A stretch of DNA of 64,000 nt from Apilactobacillus sp. (lineage in GTDB: Bacteria; Bacillota; Bacilli; Lactobacillales; Lactobacillaceae): contig NZ_JAMBKT010000002.1 of assembly GCF_025290035.1 (NCBI RefSeq), positions 40,593 to 104,592 on the forward strand, in the 5' to 3' direction. The translations under genes were made by a program, and so were the position numbers. This document shows, piece by piece, positions 7,447 through 19,092 of this stretch. The notes under the pieces were generated by a model that was not told where the DNA came from, searched no databases, and saw nothing but the letters and a program-made list of their open reading frames with translations. Positions within the stretch are counted from its first letter, which is position 1; each line of letters begins with the position of its first letter.

Positions 7447-10305
7447 TTTTTGACTTTCTTTAGTTCGCTTAGTATCACGTTCTAAGACTGGTTTTAAATA
7501 TTGACCGGTATAACTATCAGCAACTTCCACCACTTCTTCAGGAGTTCCAGTTGCAATAATGGTTCCACCACCATCTCCACCTTCAGGTCCTAAATCAATA
7601 ATGTGGTCAGCTGTTTTAATCACATCTAAATTATGTTCAATAATTAAAACGGTGTTGCCTTGATCCACTAATTCATGCAAAACAACTAGTAAACGGTTAA
7701 TGTCATCAGTATGCAATCCAATTGTTGGTTCATCTAAAATGTATAGATTATTACCAGCTGATTTCTTATATAGTTCAGAAGCTAACTTCATTCGTTGTGC
7801 TTCCCCACCAGATAAAGTGGTTGCTGATTGGCCTAATTGAACATAGCCTAATCCTACTTCATCAATGGTTTCTAATTTTCTAGTAATCTTTGGAATTGCA
7901 GAGAAGAATTCCAACGCTTGATCGACTGTCATGTCTAATACATCAGAAATATTTTTCCCTTTGTATTGTACTTCAAGTGTTTCAGCATTGTATCGTTTAC
8001 CATGACAAACTTCACATGGTACGTATACATCTGGTAGGAAGTTCATTTCAATTTTTAGAATTCCATCCCCATGACAGGTTTCACAACGTCCACCCTTAAC
8101 ATTAAAACTAAAACGACCCTTTTGATATCCTCTTAGCTTCGCTTCATTGGTTTCAGCGAATAATGTTCTGATATCGTCAAAGACACCGGTGTAAGTTGCC
8201 GGATTACTTCTTGGCGTTCTTCCGATTGGGCTTTGGTCGATATTAATAAGCTTATCAATATTTTTGTAACCAGAGATACTCTTATACTTACCTGGCTTTT
8301 CAGAATTATGGTTAATCTTTTGTGCGATTGCTCTCTTCACAATTCGATTAATTAATGTTGATTTACCTGAACCAGAAACTCCGGTAACAACATTAAATTC
8401 ACCCAATGGAATTTCAGCAGTAACGTCTTTTAGATTATTTTCACTAGCTCCAGTGACCTTAATCTTTTTACCATTACCCTTACGGCGTTTTAATGGCACT
8501 GGCACAAACTTTTTACCAGATAGATATTGACCAGTTAATGAATTATCATTTTGAGCCACTTCTTCCGGTGTTCCAGCTGCCATCACGTTACCACCATTAG
8601 TTCCTGCACCAGGTCCAATATCAACAATATAATCTGCTGATCTTTGCGTATCTTCACCGTGTTCAACCACAACTAAAGTATTCCCCAAATCACGCATTGC
8701 CTTTAGTGAAGAAATTAGTCGGTCATTATCTCTTTGATGTAACCCAATTGATGGTTCATCTAACACATATAGGACTCCAGAAAGATTGGAACCAATTTGC
8801 GTTGCTAATCTAATTCTTTGTGATTCCCCACCAGAAAGGGTTCCTGCAGTTCTAGATAAAGTTAAATAATCTAGTCCAACATTCTTTAAGAAAGTTAGAC
8901 GATCAATAATTTCTTTTAGAATTGGTTTAGCAACAACGCTATCTTTTTCACCAAAATGTAAATCGGTGAAGAAATTCAATTCTTTAATCACATCTAAATC
9001 AGTTGCTTCACTAATATTTAAATCATCAACTTTAACACTTAATGCTTCTTCATTCAGTCTGTAACCATGACAAGTTTGACATGTTAACTCTGTCATATAT
9101 TGACGCATTTGGTCTCTTGTAAAATCACTATTGGTACCGTGATAACGACGGTCAATGTTATTTACAACCCCTTCAAATTCAGCATCAGTATCCTTAATGC
9201 CACCAAAACCATTAGTACTATCAAAATGAAAATGAAATTTTTTCCCATTTGATCCGTACATAATTATGTCACGTTGTTTTTTCGGTAACTTATTAAATGG
9301 AGTATCCATATCGATACCAAATTGTTCACACGCTTGCTCTAACATGCTTGGGTAGTATTTAGAACTAATTGGGTTCCAAGGCTCAATTGCCCCTTCATTT
9401 AGCGTTTTAGAGGTATCTGGAATGATTAGAGATTCATCCACTTCTAGTTTCATCCCTAAACCATCACAACTTGGACATGCCCCAATTGGTGAATTGAATG
9501 AAAATAGTCTTGGTTCTAGTTCACTAACAGTGAACCCACAAAGTGGACAAGCATAATGTTCTGAGAAAATTAGATTTTCCCCTGCACCCATTAAATCCGC
9601 AATCGCATATCCTTCACTTAAACGTAATGCGGTTTCTAGTGAGTCAGATAATCTTGATTTAATGCCATCTTTAACGATAATTCTATCCACCACAATTTCA
9701 ATGTTGTGGTGTTTATTCTTATCTAATTCAATATCATCTTCGATTTCGTGCACTTCGCCATCAACACGATAACGGACAAAACCTTCACGCTTAATTTTTT
9801 CGATGATCTTCTTGTGTTGACCACGCTGTTCCCTAACAACAGGTGACAAAATTTGCATCTTAGTTCTTTCGGGTAAGGCTAGAACCGCATCCATCATTTG
9901 ATCAATCGATTGTCTAGTAATCTTAGTTCCGTCATTAGGACAAATTGGAGTTCCAACTCGTGCCCACAACAATCTAAAGTAATCATTGATTTCAGTAACT
10001 GTTCCAACCGTTGAACGAGGATTTTTCGAAGTTGTCTTTTGGTCAATCGCAATCGCTGGACTTAATCCTTCAATCGAGTCGACATCTGGTTTATCCATTT
10101 GGCCTAAAAATTGACGAGCGTATGAGGAAAGACTTTCCACGTATCGACGTTGTCCTTCTGCATATAAAGTATCAAATGCCAAAGAACTCTTTCCAGAACC
10201 TGACAACCCGGTCATTACTGTTAGTTTGTTTTTAGGAATTGAAACGCTAATATCCTTTAAGTTATGTGCACGGGCACCTTTAATAACAATCTTATCGTTT
10301 TGCAC
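7444..10305 (-). CDS. uvrA: UvrABC excision nuclease subunit A
   Basis: Damage-recognition ATPase of nucleotide excision repair, which loads UvrB at lesions. The 953-aa protein has two ABC ATPase halves: Walker [10 protein letters not shown] near residue 33 and GVSGSGKST near 640, with signatures LSGGE in both. CxxC zinc modules are visible ([25 protein letters not shown]). The start is GTG 10305, preceded by AAGGAGG, 12 bp after uvrB. The pair forms an operon. Confidence 0.97.
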   Translation of the reverse strand: MQNDKIVIKGARAHNLKDISVSIPKNKLTVMTGLSGSGKSSLAFDTLYAEGQRRYVESLSSYARQFLGQMDKPDVDSIEGLSPAIAIDQKTTSKNPRSTVGTVTEINDYFRLLWARVGTPICPNDGTKITRQSIDQMMDAVLALPERTKMQILSPVVREQRGQHKKIIEKIKREGFVRYRVDGEVHEIEDDIELDKNKHHNIEIVVDRIIVKDGIKSRLSDSLETALRLSEGYAIADLMGAGENLIFSEHYACPLCGFTVSELEPRLFSFNSPIGACPSCDGLGMKLEVDESLIIPDTSKTLNEGAIEPWNPISSKYYPSMLEQACEQFGIDMDTPFNKLPKKQRDIIMYGSNGKKFHFHFDSTNGFGGIKDTDAEFEGVVNNIDRRYHGTNSDFTRDQMRQYMTELTCQTCHGYRLNEEALSVKVDDLNISEATDLDVIKELNFFTDLHFGEKDSVVAKPILKEIIDRLTFLKNVGLDYLTLSRTAGTLSGGESQRIRLATQIGSNLSGVLYVLDEPSIGLHQRDNDRLISSLKAMRDLGNTLVVVEHGEDTQRSADYIVDIGPGAGTNGGNVMAAGTPEEVAQNDNSLTGQYLSGKKFVPVPLKRRKGNGKKIKVTGASENNLKDVTAEIPLGEFNVVTGVSGSGKSTLINRIVKRAIAQKINHNSEKPGKYKSISGYKNIDKLINIDQSPIGRTPRSNPATYTGVFDDIRTLFAETNEAKLRGYQKGRFSFNVKGGRCETCHGDGILKIEMNFLPDVYVPCEVCHGKRYNAETLEVQYKGKNISDVLDMTVDQALEFFSAIPKITRKLETIDEVGLGYVQLGQSATTLSGGEAQRMKLASELYKKSAGNNLYILDEPTIGLHTDDINRLLVVLHELVDQGNTVLIIEHNLDVIKTADHIIDLGPEGGDGGGTIIATGTPEEVVEVADSYTGQYLKPVLERDTKRTKESQK

Positions 10306-10317
10306 CTTGTTTCCTCC

Positions 10318-12327
10318 TTACATCTGACTCTTTAAATCCATCACCGTATCACGCAATGCAGCAGCTTTTTCGAAATCTAGTTTTGCGGCTGCTTGTTTCA
10401 TTTCCTTGGTTAATGTTTCGATCATTTGTTTTTGATCTTTCTTGGTTAGTTTTTGGAAATCAGATTCGATAAATGAATGATCTTCTTTATCATTATCATC
10501 TTTATTACCATAACTAATTAAGTCACGAATTGGTTTCTTAATTGTATGTGGCGTAATTTGATGTTCTTTATTGTATTCTTGTTGAATGCTACGTCTTCTG
10601 GCAGTTTCATCGATTGCTTTTTGCATTGAATCAGTTACATAGTCAGCGTACATAATAACTGCCCCATTTTCATTTCTGGCAGCACGTCCAATCGTTTGAA
10701 TCAATGAACGTTCATTTCTTAGGAATCCTTCTTTATCGGCATCTAAGATAGCAACTAGTGAAACTTCAGGAACGTCAATTCCTTCTCTTAACAAGTTAAT
10801 TCCAACTAAAACATCATATTTACCTAGTCGTAAATCTCTAATTATTTTAGTTCTTTCCAGTGTCTTAACATCTGAATGTAAGTATGCCACTTTAATCCCT
10901 AGGTCTTTCAAGTAATCAGTTAAATCTTCAGACATTTTCTTGGTTAAAGTCGTAACAAAAACACGTTCGTTCTTTTCGATTCGATCGTTAATTTCACCAA
11001 CTAAGTCATCCATTTGTCCCATAATTGGACGCACTTCTACCGTTGGATCTAACAAACCAGTTGGTCGAATAATTTGTTGAACAATGTTCTTTTCAGGTGT
11101 CTCTTCCAATTCACGTGGTCCTGGCGTCGCAGACATATAAATTGCTTGATTAACACGTTCTTTAAATTCGGGCATCTTTAGCGGTCTATTATCAAGAGCA
11201 CTAGGCAATCTAAAACCGTACTCAATTAAACGCTCTTTTCTAGCTTTATCACCGTTGTACATCCCACCTACCTGTGGCAATGTTTGATGTGATTCATCGA
11301 CTACTAACAAGTAATCATCTGGGAAGAAATCTAATAGCGTATAAGGTGCTTCACCCGGTTTTCGATTATCCATATATCTGGAATAATTTTCAATTCCGTT
11401 GGTATATCCCATTTCTGCCATCATTTCAATATCATAAGTAGTACGTTGTTTTAATCGTTGCGCTTCTAGCAATTTACCTTCTTTTTCAAATTCGGCAACT
11501 TGTTCTATCATTTCTTCCTTAATTCCTTTTAATGCATGATCCATGTTTTGATCATCAGTCAAAAAGTGGGTTGCTGGGAAGATAATAATATTGTCTTTTT
11601 TACCAATAAATTCACCGGTTAATGTGTCGATTTCTTTAATAGAATCAATCTCATCACCAAAGAATTCAATTCTAAACGCGTGTTGGTCTCCCGAAGCAGG
11701 AAAAATATCAACAACATCTCCATGAACCCTAAATCGACCACGCTGAAAATCAATATCATTTCGATCAAATTGGATTTCAACTAGTCTTCTTAGTAATTCA
11801 TCTCGCTCGATTTGTTGACCCACATTTAGTGCAATCGTATGTTTGTAGTATTCTTTAGGACTTCCTAATCCAAAAATGGATGAAACAGATGCAACAATGA
11901 TAACGTCATTTCTAGTTAGTAATGAGTTAGTTGCGGCATGGCGTAGTTTATCGATTTCATCATTGATTGAAGAATCCTTTTCAATATAGGTATCACTTGA
12001 AGGTACATATGCTTCTGGTTGGTAGTAATCATAATAACTAACGAAGTATTCAACTGCGTTATTAGGAAAGAACTCTTTAAATTCACTATATAGTTGACCC
12101 GCTAATGTTTTATTATGCGATAAAATCAACGTTGGTTTATTCACATTTTTAATCACATTAGAAATCGTAAAGGTCTTCCCTGTACCCGTAGCCCCTAATA
12201 GGATTTGTTGCTTTTGTCCATCTTCAATCCCCTTGGTTAATTGACTAATAGCCTCTGGTTGATCACCAGTAGGTTTATATTTTGATACTAATTCAAATTT
12301 ATTATTATTTTCGCGTTGGATTTCCAA
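10318..12327 (-). CDS. uvrB: UvrABC excision nuclease subunit B
   Basis: DEAD-like helicase that verifies damage and recruits UvrC. About 669 aa, with Walker A GATGTGKT near residue 44, the beta-hairpin region [12 protein letters not shown], the DESH box (VVDESHQT), helicase motif VI IGRAAR, and a C-terminal UVR domain ([11 protein letters not shown]) that contacts UvrC. TTG 12327 is the likely start because AAAGGAGG lies directly upstream. An in-frame GTG at 12348 would put that site inside the gene. Confidence 0.96.
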   Translation of the reverse strand: MEIQRENNNKFELVSKYKPTGDQPEAISQLTKGIEDGQKQQILLGATGTGKTFTISNVIKNVNKPTLILSHNKTLAGQLYSEFKEFFPNNAVEYFVSYYDYYQPEAYVPSSDTYIEKDSSINDEIDKLRHAATNSLLTRNDVIIVASVSSIFGLGSPKEYYKHTIALNVGQQIERDELLRRLVEIQFDRNDIDFQRGRFRVHGDVVDIFPASGDQHAFRIEFFGDEIDSIKEIDTLTGEFIGKKDNIIIFPATHFLTDDQNMDHALKGIKEEMIEQVAEFEKEGKLLEAQRLKQRTTYDIEMMAEMGYTNGIENYSRYMDNRKPGEAPYTLLDFFPDDYLLVVDESHQTLPQVGGMYNGDKARKERLIEYGFRLPSALDNRPLKMPEFKERVNQAIYMSATPGPRELEETPEKNIVQQIIRPTGLLDPTVEVRPIMGQMDDLVGEINDRIEKNERVFVTTLTKKMSEDLTDYLKDLGIKVAYLHSDVKTLERTKIIRDLRLGKYDVLVGINLLREGIDVPEVSLVAILDADKEGFLRNERSLIQTIGRAARNENGAVIMYADYVTDSMQKAIDETARRRSIQQEYNKEHQITPHTIKKPIRDLISYGNKDDNDKEDHSFIESDFQKLTKKDQKQMIETLTKEMKQAAAKLDFEKAAALRDTVMDLKSQM

Positions 12328-12387
12328 ACAAAGTCCTCCTTTGTTCACTCGTAGGGTTTTCGACCCTTTTCATTCATATTTAATAAT

Positions 12388-12415
12388 ATTTTAACATACG
12401 AACAAACTTTCTAAA
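12388..12415 (-). promoter_or_regulatory. uvrB promoter with LexA-like site
   Basis: Minus-strand TTTAGA (12415-12410), a 16-bp spacer and extended -10 TGT-TAAAAT (12393-12388). The spacer region holds AGAAA-GTTT-GTTCG (12412-12399), matching 8 of 10 fixed positions of the Gram-positive SOS box CGAAC-N4-GTTCG. The placement fits DNA-damage control of uvrBA, but the match is imperfect. Confidence 0.5.
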
Positions 12416-12439
12416 ACTAATGTTCTCCTTTTTAAGAGT

Positions 12440-12471
12440 AAAAAAAGACTGGTATTAAAACCAGTCTTTTT
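12440..12471 (-). terminator. Intrinsic terminator after trxB
   Basis: An 11-bp stem (12460-12470 with 12443-12453) followed by U residues in the minus-strand transcript. Confidence 0.85.
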
Positions 12472-12480
12472 GATTACTTT

Positions 12481-13398
12481 TTATAATGATGAAACGTATT
12501 CAAATGCGTTTTGACCAGCAATTCCACCGTCTCCAACGGCAGTAGTTACTTGTCTTAATTCTTTTTGACGAACGTCTCCAATGGCAAACACACCATCAAT
12601 ATCAGTTTCCATTCTTTCGTTAGTCTTAATCCAACCTTTTTCATCAGTGATGTTTAGGTTCGCAAATGCTTCAGTCATTGGGTTGTTACCAACATAAATA
12701 AATACACCAGAAGCGTCAACAACACTTTCTTCGTTAGTCTTGTTGTTTACAGTTTTTACACCAGTAACTTTCATGTCATCTCCGATAACTTCAGTTACAT
12801 TAGTGTCCCAAATGAATTCAATTTTGTCATTAGCAAATGCACGGTCTTGAATAACTTTTTGTGCACGAAGTTGATCACGACGGTGAATAACAGTTACTTT
12901 CGAAGCTAAACCAGCAAGGTAAAGTGCTTCAGAAATAGCTGAATCTCCACCACCGACAACTACGACTTCACGGTTCTTGAAGAAGGCACCATCACATACG
13001 GCACAGTAAGAAACTCCTCTTCCACCGTATTCATCTTCACCAGGCACGCCTAGTTTACGGTATTGTGAACCAGTACCAATGATAACAGAACTTGTTTCGT
13101 AACTACCTTGGTCGGTGTTAACAATCTTTGAATTACCCTTGTCTTCAATTGATTCAACAGTTCCGTATTCATACTTGGCGCCAAAGTTAGTTGAGCTTTC
13201 GTACATATTCTTAGCTAAATCTGGTCCTAAAATGGATTTGAATCCAGGATAGTTTTCAATTTCAGCTGTGTTGTTCATTTGACCACCGTAGATACCACGA
13301 TCAATCATTAAAACTGATAAATTAGCACGAGAAGCATATAGTGCGGATGTCATTCCACCAGGTCCAGCACCAATAACAATTACGTCATATTTTTCCAT
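12481..13398 (-). CDS. trxB: Thioredoxin reductase
   Basis: NADPH-dependent FAD enzyme that keeps thioredoxin reduced. At 305 aa it is the low-molecular-weight type. It has an N-terminal FAD site GAGPGG (10-15), redox-active Cys132 and Cys135 in CAVCDG, the NADPH-binding motif VVGGGDSA, and a C-terminal FAD segment FAIGDVR. ATG 13398 follows GGGGAAG. It follows galU and ends at a terminator. It also supports the ribonucleotide reductase coded further along through thiol supply. Confidence 0.97.
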   Translation of the reverse strand: MEKYDVIVIGAGPGGMTSALYASRANLSVLMIDRGIYGGQMNNTAEIENYPGFKSILGPDLAKNMYESSTNFGAKYEYGTVESIEDKGNSKIVNTDQGSYETSSVIIGTGSQYRKLGVPGEDEYGGRGVSYCAVCDGAFFKNREVVVVGGGDSAISEALYLAGLASKVTVIHRRDQLRAQKVIQDRAFANDKIEFIWDTNVTEVIGDDMKVTGVKTVNNKTNEESVVDASGVFIYVGNNPMTEAFANLNITDEKGWIKTNERMETDIDGVFAIGDVRQKELRQVTTAVGDGGIAGQNAFEYVSSL

Positions 13399-13484
13399 AA
13401 TTAACTTCCCCTTTCATATATTCAATAAATGATACTTTACTATCATATGATAGATTTGTCCATTAATTAGCACCCAAACTAATT

Positions 13485-14357
13485 TTAAAGTTTCTTAGCT
13501 AAATCTTTAATGTATTCTTTCAATTGGTCTGCAACTTCTGGATGTTGTAGTCCAAATTCAATGTTGGTTTGTAGCCAACCGAACTTGTTACCAGTATCGA
13601 AACGGTCACCTTTGAATTCGTGAGCGTAAACTTTACCATCTTTATTTAATGTATCAATAGCATCAGTTAATTGAACTTCATTACCTTTACCTGGCTTAGT
13701 GTTTTCCAAAATATCAAAGATTTCAGGAGTTAATAAGTAACGACCGATAATCGCTAAATCACTAGGTGCGTCTTCAGGATTTGGTTTTTCAACGAAGTTA
13801 ACAACGTCGTATAGGCCATCTTTAACTTCTTTAGCTGGGTTAATTACACCGTACTTTGAAGTATCTTCATGAGGCACTCTCATAACAGCTAAAGTTGAAG
13901 AACCTGTTTCTTCGTAACTATCAATTAATTGCTTAGTTAATGGTGTTTTATCTTCCATTAAGTCATCACCTAACATGATAACAAAAGGATCATCGCCAAC
14001 AAAACTCTTGGCAGTATATACAGCATCCCCTAAACCATTTGGATGTTCTTGACGTTTAAAGTAAATGTTTAAGCCATTAGTTTTCTTAACTGCTTCTAAC
14101 ATTTCCTTTTTACCTTTACTTTCGAGGTTTAATTCTAGTTCAGTGTTTGAATCAAAATGATCTTCGATGGCACGTTTGCCTTTACCGATAATGATTAGGA
14201 TATCAGTGATTCCTGATTCAATTGCTTCTTCAACGATTAGTTGAATTGCTGGTTTATCAACTACTGGTAACATTTCTTTTGGCATTGCCTTAGTTTCTGG
14301 TAAGAATCTAGTTCCTAATCCAGCAGCTGGAATGATTGCCTTTTTAATCTTTTTCAT
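13485..14357 (-). CDS. galU: UTP-glucose-1-phosphate uridylyltransferase
   Basis: Makes UDP-glucose for glycolipids, teichoic-acid decoration and exopolysaccharide. The 290-aa protein has the nucleotidyltransferase signature [19 protein letters not shown] near residue 11, LGDDLM and VEKP motifs, typical of bacterial GalU. ATG 14357 follows TAGGAG. It is 21 bp after gpsA, probably in the same transcript (hprK-lgt-gpsA-galU). Confidence 0.96.
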   Translation of the reverse strand: MKKIKKAIIPAAGLGTRFLPETKAMPKEMLPVVDKPAIQLIVEEAIESGITDILIIIGKGKRAIEDHFDSNTELELNLESKGKKEMLEAVKKTNGLNIYFKRQEHPNGLGDAVYTAKSFVGDDPFVIMLGDDLMEDKTPLTKQLIDSYEETGSSTLAVMRVPHEDTSKYGVINPAKEVKDGLYDVVNFVEKPNPEDAPSDLAIIGRYLLTPEIFDILENTKPGKGNEVQLTDAIDTLNKDGKVYAHEFKGDRFDTGNKFGWLQTNIEFGLQHPEVADQLKEYIKDLAKKL

Positions 14358-14378
14358 CTTTATAAACTCCTATATCGA

Positions 14379-15395
14379 TTAGTCTAATTCTTCTCGACCT
14401 TTACGGTTCATTAATTGTTTAATTGCATCATCAATTGTTAATTGGTTGTGTAGCACTTTGTAGATTGCTGATGTGATTGGCATATCAATACCACGTTGAG
14501 CTGCTAATTCATAAGCAGCTTCAGCTGTAGCAATTCCTTCGATTACCATTCCCATGTTCTTAACAATATCATCTAGTGTTTCACCTTTACCTAATTGGTA
14601 TCCAGCACGCCAGTTTCTTGAGTCACTACTTGTGGCAGTAACAATCACATCACCAAATCCTGAAAGACCAGTAAATGTTAATGGGTTAGCACCAAATGAA
14701 GTTCCTAAACGTGAAATTTCAGCTAAACCACGAGTCATTAGCGCAGCTTTGGCGTTATCAGCATAGCCTAAACCATATAATGCTCCGGCACCGATTGCGA
14801 TGATGTTCTTCAAAGCCGCTCCAATTTCAACACCGATAATGTCATCGTTTGTGTAAACTCTGAAATATTCATTGATGAATAATGATTGGATGTGTTCAGC
14901 ATCTTTAATGTTTTCTGAAGCTGTAGTAACTAAAGTAATATCGTGTTTAGCAACTGATTCTGCTTGACTAGGTCCTGAAATAACTGAAACAGATTTACGA
15001 TGCTTTGGATCGATTTCTTCTGATAGCACTTCAGACATTCGCTTATATGTTTTTTGTTCGATTCCTTTACTACCATGAATGATGTTAACTGACATGTCTA
15101 GTTCTTCTAGAATTTCGTTAACTTGTTTAGCAGTATTTCTAGTTACTTGAGCTGGAACAACGAATAAAATATCGTCTACACCTCTGATGGCTTCTTTCAT
15201 ATCACCATAAGCAACTAATTCTTTCGGATATGTAAAATCTTTAATGTATTTTTCATTTGTGTGTTGATTGTTTAATTCATCAACTTGAGCTTGTTTGTAT
15301 GACCACAAACGTACTTCATTACCATTTTCTACTAAAATAGTTGCAAGCATGCTTCCCCATGAACCTGCTCCTAAAACTGCAATTTTTTCTGTCAT
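14379..15395 (-). CDS. gpsA: Glycerol-3-phosphate dehydrogenase [NAD(P)+]
   Basis: Reduces dihydroxyacetone phosphate to sn-glycerol-3-phosphate for phospholipid and teichoic-acid synthesis. The 338-aa protein has the NAD(P) motif VLGAGSWGSM (7-16), the GSKGIE loop, catalytic Lys in GAALKNIIAIGAG, and GLSGFGDV. ATG 15395 follows AAGGAG. It is tightly linked to lgt and galU. Confidence 0.97.
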   Translation of the reverse strand: MTEKIAVLGAGSWGSMLATILVENGNEVRLWSYKQAQVDELNNQHTNEKYIKDFTYPKELVAYGDMKEAIRGVDDILFVVPAQVTRNTAKQVNEILEELDMSVNIIHGSKGIEQKTYKRMSEVLSEEIDPKHRKSVSVISGPSQAESVAKHDITLVTTASENIKDAEHIQSLFINEYFRVYTNDDIIGVEIGAALKNIIAIGAGALYGLGYADNAKAALMTRGLAEISRLGTSFGANPLTFTGLSGFGDVIVTATSSDSRNWRAGYQLGKGETLDDIVKNMGMVIEGIATAEAAYELAAQRGIDMPITSAIYKVLHNQLTIDDAIKQLMNRKGREELD

Positions 15396-15414
15396 TCTAA
15401 TTACTCCTTAATTG

Positions 15415-16239
15415 TTAAACCAACTTACTACCATCTAAATAATATGGTAAGTCAGCTTCTTTTTTACGACGATAAATCATCAATGCAATTGCCCCAATAA
15501 ATAGCACAATTGATAACATTTGAGATACTCTAATGCCACCGAATAGCATCAAGCTATCAGTTCTCATCCCTTCTACGAAGAATCGACCGAATGAGTACCA
15601 GATGATGTAAGATAAAACCACTTCACCACGTTTGAAAAACTTGTTAATGTGACGAAGATTCATTAATAATACGAATCCTAATAAATCCCATAATGATTCA
15701 TACAAAAATGTAGGTTGGCGATAAAAGCCTTGAATATACATTTGATTAATTATGAACGTTGGTAAGTGTAGTGACTTAAGGAACGCTAAGCTTGTAATGT
15801 TACCAAAAGCTTCTTGGTTCATAAAGTTACCCCATCTACCGATTCCTTGACCCATAATTACTGTTGGTGCGATTACATCTAACATCGCCCAAACAGAGAT
15901 TAACTTACTACGACAGTATAGATAAACTACCACTGCAGCACCGATTAGCGCTCCGTAGATAGCAATTCCACCGTCCCAAATTTTAATGATTTCATTTAAA
16001 TGTTGGCTGTAATATGGCCATTGGAAAACCACGTAATAAATACGAGCACAGATAATGGCCACTGGAAGTGCCCATAAAATCATGTCATATATATTATCTG
16101 GATCAATTCCGCGCTTGCGACCTTCTTTAACAGATAAAAAGACCGCAATTAATACAGCGGAGGCGATAAAGATTCCGTACCAATGAACCGCAACTGGTCC
16201 TAAGTTAAACGCAATCGGATTTAATGCGATTGAATGCAT
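15415..16239 (-). CDS. lgt: Prolipoprotein diacylglyceryl transferase
   Basis: Integral membrane enzyme that attaches diacylglycerol to the lipobox Cys of prolipoproteins. It is 274 aa with about seven hydrophobic segments. The Lgt signature [13 protein letters not shown] is near residues 136-148, and HWYGI near the N terminus holds conserved residues. ATG 16239 is preceded by GGGAAGTGA. It is 25 bp from hprK. Confidence 0.97.
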   Translation of the reverse strand: MHSIALNPIAFNLGPVAVHWYGIFIASAVLIAVFLSVKEGRKRGIDPDNIYDMILWALPVAIICARIYYVVFQWPYYSQHLNEIIKIWDGGIAIYGALIGAAVVVYLYCRSKLISVWAMLDVIAPTVIMGQGIGRWGNFMNQEAFGNITSLAFLKSLHLPTFIINQMYIQGFYRQPTFLYESLWDLLGFVLLMNLRHINKFFKRGEVVLSYIIWYSFGRFFVEGMRTDSLMLFGGIRVSQMLSIVLFIGAIALMIYRRKKEADLPYYLDGSKLV

Positions 16240-16264
16240 TACTTTTCACTTCCCTGGAAAGATT

Positions 16265-17203
16265 TTATTTCTTGTTTCCTGAGTTTTCTTTAATTAAGTT
16301 ATTTAAGTTGTCATCAAAGACTTTAGTTGCGTCATATCCCATCTTTTTAGCACGATAGTTCATGGCAGCAGCTTCAATGATGATGGCTAGGTTACGACCT
16401 GTTTTAACAGGGATGCTAACTCTTTGAACGTCAACATCAAAGATTCTTCTAGTTTCGTCACCATTACCTAATCTGTCATATGGAGCATCATCAGACCAAT
16501 TTTCCAAATGAACGATTAAATCAACTTTGGTTTGTGAACGAACGGCACCAGCACCAAATAAGTTCATCACATCGATAATTCCGATTCCTCTAATTTCCAA
16601 TAAGTGACGCAAAATTGTTGGTGCTTGTCCAATCAATGTTTGTTCATCTTGTTGGTAAACTTCTACTCGGTCATCAGCAATTAGTCGATGTCCACGTTTT
16701 ACAAGTTCTAGGGCTGTTTCACTCTTACCAATACCAGAGTCTCCAGTCATTAAGACCCCTAATCCATAAACGTCAATTAAAACTCCATGGATAGATTTTC
16801 TTTCAGCTAGTTTACCTTCTAAGAAGTTAGTCATGTTACTCAAAACTCTTGAAGTAGTAAGCTTTGAACCTAATACTGGAATGTGTTGATTCTTGGCAGC
16901 TCTGATTAATTCATCAGGTGGATCTAATTGGGTTGAAACCACAAAGGCAGGTGTTTCTGGTAAACACATTTTTTTCATGACCTCAAACAGCTCATTACTA
17001 TCCATACCCTTTGCATATGAAGTTTCAGTAATTCCCAATAATTGAATTCTCTTTGCAGGATAGTAATTAAAGTATCCTGTTAATTCCAAACCAGGACGAG
17101 AAATATCACTAGTGGTAATTGGACGATCTAGGTATTCTTCACCATAAAAAATATCTAGATGGGTATTCTCGACTAGGTCTGCAACCGTTACACTATAAGC
17201 CAT
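16265..17203 (-). CDS. hprK: HPr kinase/phosphorylase
   Basis: Bifunctional enzyme that phosphorylates or dephosphorylates Ser46 of HPr, the central switch of CcpA-dependent carbon catabolite control in Firmicutes. The 312-aa protein has Walker A GDSGIGKS (154-161), a conserved HHLL-like stretch here ILRHLLEIRGIGI, and the C-terminal signature segment VDVQRVSIPVKTGRN. ATG 17203 follows TGGAGG. It heads the hprK-lgt-gpsA-galU run. Confidence 0.97.
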   Translation of the reverse strand: MAYSVTVADLVENTHLDIFYGEEYLDRPITTSDISRPGLELTGYFNYYPAKRIQLLGITETSYAKGMDSNELFEVMKKMCLPETPAFVVSTQLDPPDELIRAAKNQHIPVLGSKLTTSRVLSNMTNFLEGKLAERKSIHGVLIDVYGLGVLMTGDSGIGKSETALELVKRGHRLIADDRVEVYQQDEQTLIGQAPTILRHLLEIRGIGIIDVMNLFGAGAVRSQTKVDLIVHLENWSDDAPYDRLGNGDETRRIFDVDVQRVSIPVKTGRNLAIIIEAAAMNYRAKKMGYDATKVFDDNLNNLIKENSGNKK

Positions 17204-17265
17204 GATTTTACCTCCAGTTCTGATAAGTTAATTTTATCATGTTATTAGATGCATTTCATAATTAA

Positions 17266-17601
17266 TTAGTAGTCTGACAAAATAATATTACAAATCGACA
17301 TAATCAATGCAGCGATTATTGCCATTCCAAATGATGCAAAATGGAAATTACTTCCAACTACAGCAGATGTTATTTCCAACATAATTCCATTTAAAACAAT
17401 ACTAAATAGTCCTAATGTAATAATGTTAATTGGCAATGATAATATAAATAGCACTGGTTTTACTAGCGCATTTAATACCGCTAATACCACTGCAGCAATT
17501 AATGCGGTGGTGATACTTGCTACATAGAAACTACCTTGAAAGAAACCAGCAATTGCCATAAATAATAATGTATTAATTAAGATTCTTCCTAATATTCTCA
17601 T
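17266..17601 (-). CDS. Small membrane protein, YvlD / phage-holin-IV-like family
   Basis: A 111-aa, almost entirely hydrophobic protein with about four transmembrane segments (roughly 5-25, 30-50, 58-80, 88-108). The sequence resembles the YvlD family, whose members sit beside PspC-type proteins and hprK. The family is annotated holin-like by fold, but there is no phage context here, so an envelope-stress role shared with the adjacent pspC homologue is more plausible. ATG 17601 follows AGGAGG. Confidence 0.75.
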   Translation of the reverse strand: MRILGRILINTLLFMAIAGFFQGSFYVASITTALIAAVVLAVLNALVKPVLFILSLPINIITLGLFSIVLNGIMLEITSAVVGSNFHFASFGMAIIAALIMSICNIILSDY

Positions 17602-17610
17602 TGCATCCTC

Positions 17611-17859
17611 CTATTTATGATCGTATTCATCCACGTCTGTTAAATTACGACGACCACTGTTTTGATCATTGTCTTTACTTGGAATGAAAACTAAACAAAC
17701 AACGTAAGCCAATAATCCGAAGATTAAATGACCAGGCCAAATTGAAAGAATTACGAAAAGAATTCTAATAATTTGTGCATTGATGTTGAAGTATTCAGCA
17801 ATTCCACCTAATGTTCCTGTTAATAATTTGTTGGTTTGTGAACGATAAATTTTATTCAT
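17611..17859 (-). CDS. PspC-domain envelope stress protein
   Basis: An 82-aa protein with a PspC domain: an N-terminal KIYRSQTNKLLTGTLGGIAEYF segment is followed by a hydrophobic span (about 30-62) and a polar acidic tail. PspC proteins are membrane parts of phage-shock or LiaR-type envelope stress responses. ATG 17859 follows AAGGGGAA. It is 9 bp from the YvlD-like gene and probably co-transcribed. Confidence 0.85.
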   Translation of the reverse strand: MNKIYRSQTNKLLTGTLGGIAEYFNINAQIIRILFVILSIWPGHLIFGLLAYVVCLVFIPSKDNDQNSGRRNLTDVDEYDHK

Positions 17860-17923
17860 CTTAAATTCCCCTTCGTTACTATAATTGGCATTTTAGCGAA
17901 AGTTCATTAAATGAACCTTAAGG

Positions 17924-19078
17924 TTATTTTTCCTTAATCAAAACGACCCCTAATTCATTTGGTGAGTCGCTATAAATTGCACTTTCCATAATTTTGATTC
18001 TGTCTTCCCTATTCAATACTTTCAAACGACAGAATGTTGGTGATGTTAATATTGCTTTATAAAATTCATCTTCTGAATTAATTTTGATATTGTTAACTTC
18101 AACGATTAAATCACCAATTTGCACACCCATCTTTTCTGCGGGAGTATCAGGACGAATTGAAATAACTCTTAGTCCGTTTACTGCATCAGAGAACCAGGTA
18201 TCTTGTTTGCTATCACTTCTTTTAATCATTAAAACAGTAATAATGTATAAAACAATTAATCCAGCGATAGAGTATAATGCGATGTTTTCCACATTTTTAA
18301 AGTAATATGTCACTCCTGATAAAATAACACCTACTACTACTAACCAACCGATTTTTTTAGCCATAATTTTGAAAAAGGCTTTTGGCAATGACTTGAAGAT
18401 GGTGATTCTCATTCCCAACATCATTGGTAAAATCAGTAAGCTAAATTTATGATCTCCGTAGCCGAATACTGGCCACCAATGCATCACTTGTTGAATTTGG
18501 TCTCCCGGAATTAATACTAATAATGGAAGAACTGTAAATTCTTTAGTCAAATATCCAGCAACTTTGTTACCTCTTTGGTTCTTAAAAATTTGTGGATTCG
18601 CATAGTTACCTAGCACAAAGCGGCTGTATAAAGCCATTAATAAAATCACGATTGTTAATAAAAGCAACACGTTGCCGAAGTCTGTTGATTGAATATTAAT
18701 CCCGAAAGTATCAACTCCGTTAAAGAACTTAACTTGATAAATCAACCAGGTAATTGCGGTTGCAATTCCAAAGGTAATCAAGTTCAAAAATTGTCCTGGA
18801 ATTAAAATTAAATTGACGATTAATAGTAATTGGTATACTACGATCCAAGTAACTGGTAGGTATACTCCTAAGATGATTGAAATCGCACTTCCGACAATTC
18901 CTAATAATATAAAACTAAGCCAAAAATGTTTAATTTCATAGTTATTGGCATAAATTGATGTGTTAAAGTCGCGTCTTTGTTTTGTTAAACGTTTTCTATA
19001 GATAATATAGTTTCTTAAGATTCCCAACCATAAAACTGGTTGAATTAGAATCAATAAAACTGTCAGTATTTCGCTCAT
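17924..19078 (-). CDS. Polytopic membrane protein with C-terminal PDZ domain (MinJ-like)
   Basis: A 384-aa protein with about seven or eight hydrophobic segments in the first 270 residues and a PDZ domain near residues 285-350 (PDTPAEKMGVQIGDLIVEVN). The arrangement resembles Bacillus MinJ, which links the Min system to the division septum. Its place between prfB and pspC is common in lactobacilli. The role here is inferred and the ligand of the PDZ domain is unknown. No protease catalytic motif is visible. Confidence 0.7.
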   Translation of the reverse strand: MSEILTVLLILIQPVLWLGILRNYIIYRKRLTKQRRDFNTSIYANNYEIKHFWLSFILLGIVGSAISIILGVYLPVTWIVVYQLLLIVNLILIPGQFLNLITFGIATAITWLIYQVKFFNGVDTFGINIQSTDFGNVLLLLTIVILLMALYSRFVLGNYANPQIFKNQRGNKVAGYLTKEFTVLPLLVLIPGDQIQQVMHWWPVFGYGDHKFSLLILPMMLGMRITIFKSLPKAFFKIMAKKIGWLVVVGVILSGVTYYFKNVENIALYSIAGLIVLYIITVLMIKRSDSKQDTWFSDAVNGLRVISIRPDTPAEKMGVQIGDLIVEVNNIKINSEDEFYKAILTSPTFCRLKVLNREDRIKIMESAIYSDSPNELGVVLIKEK

Positions 19079-19092
19079 GTATATTCCCCTGT

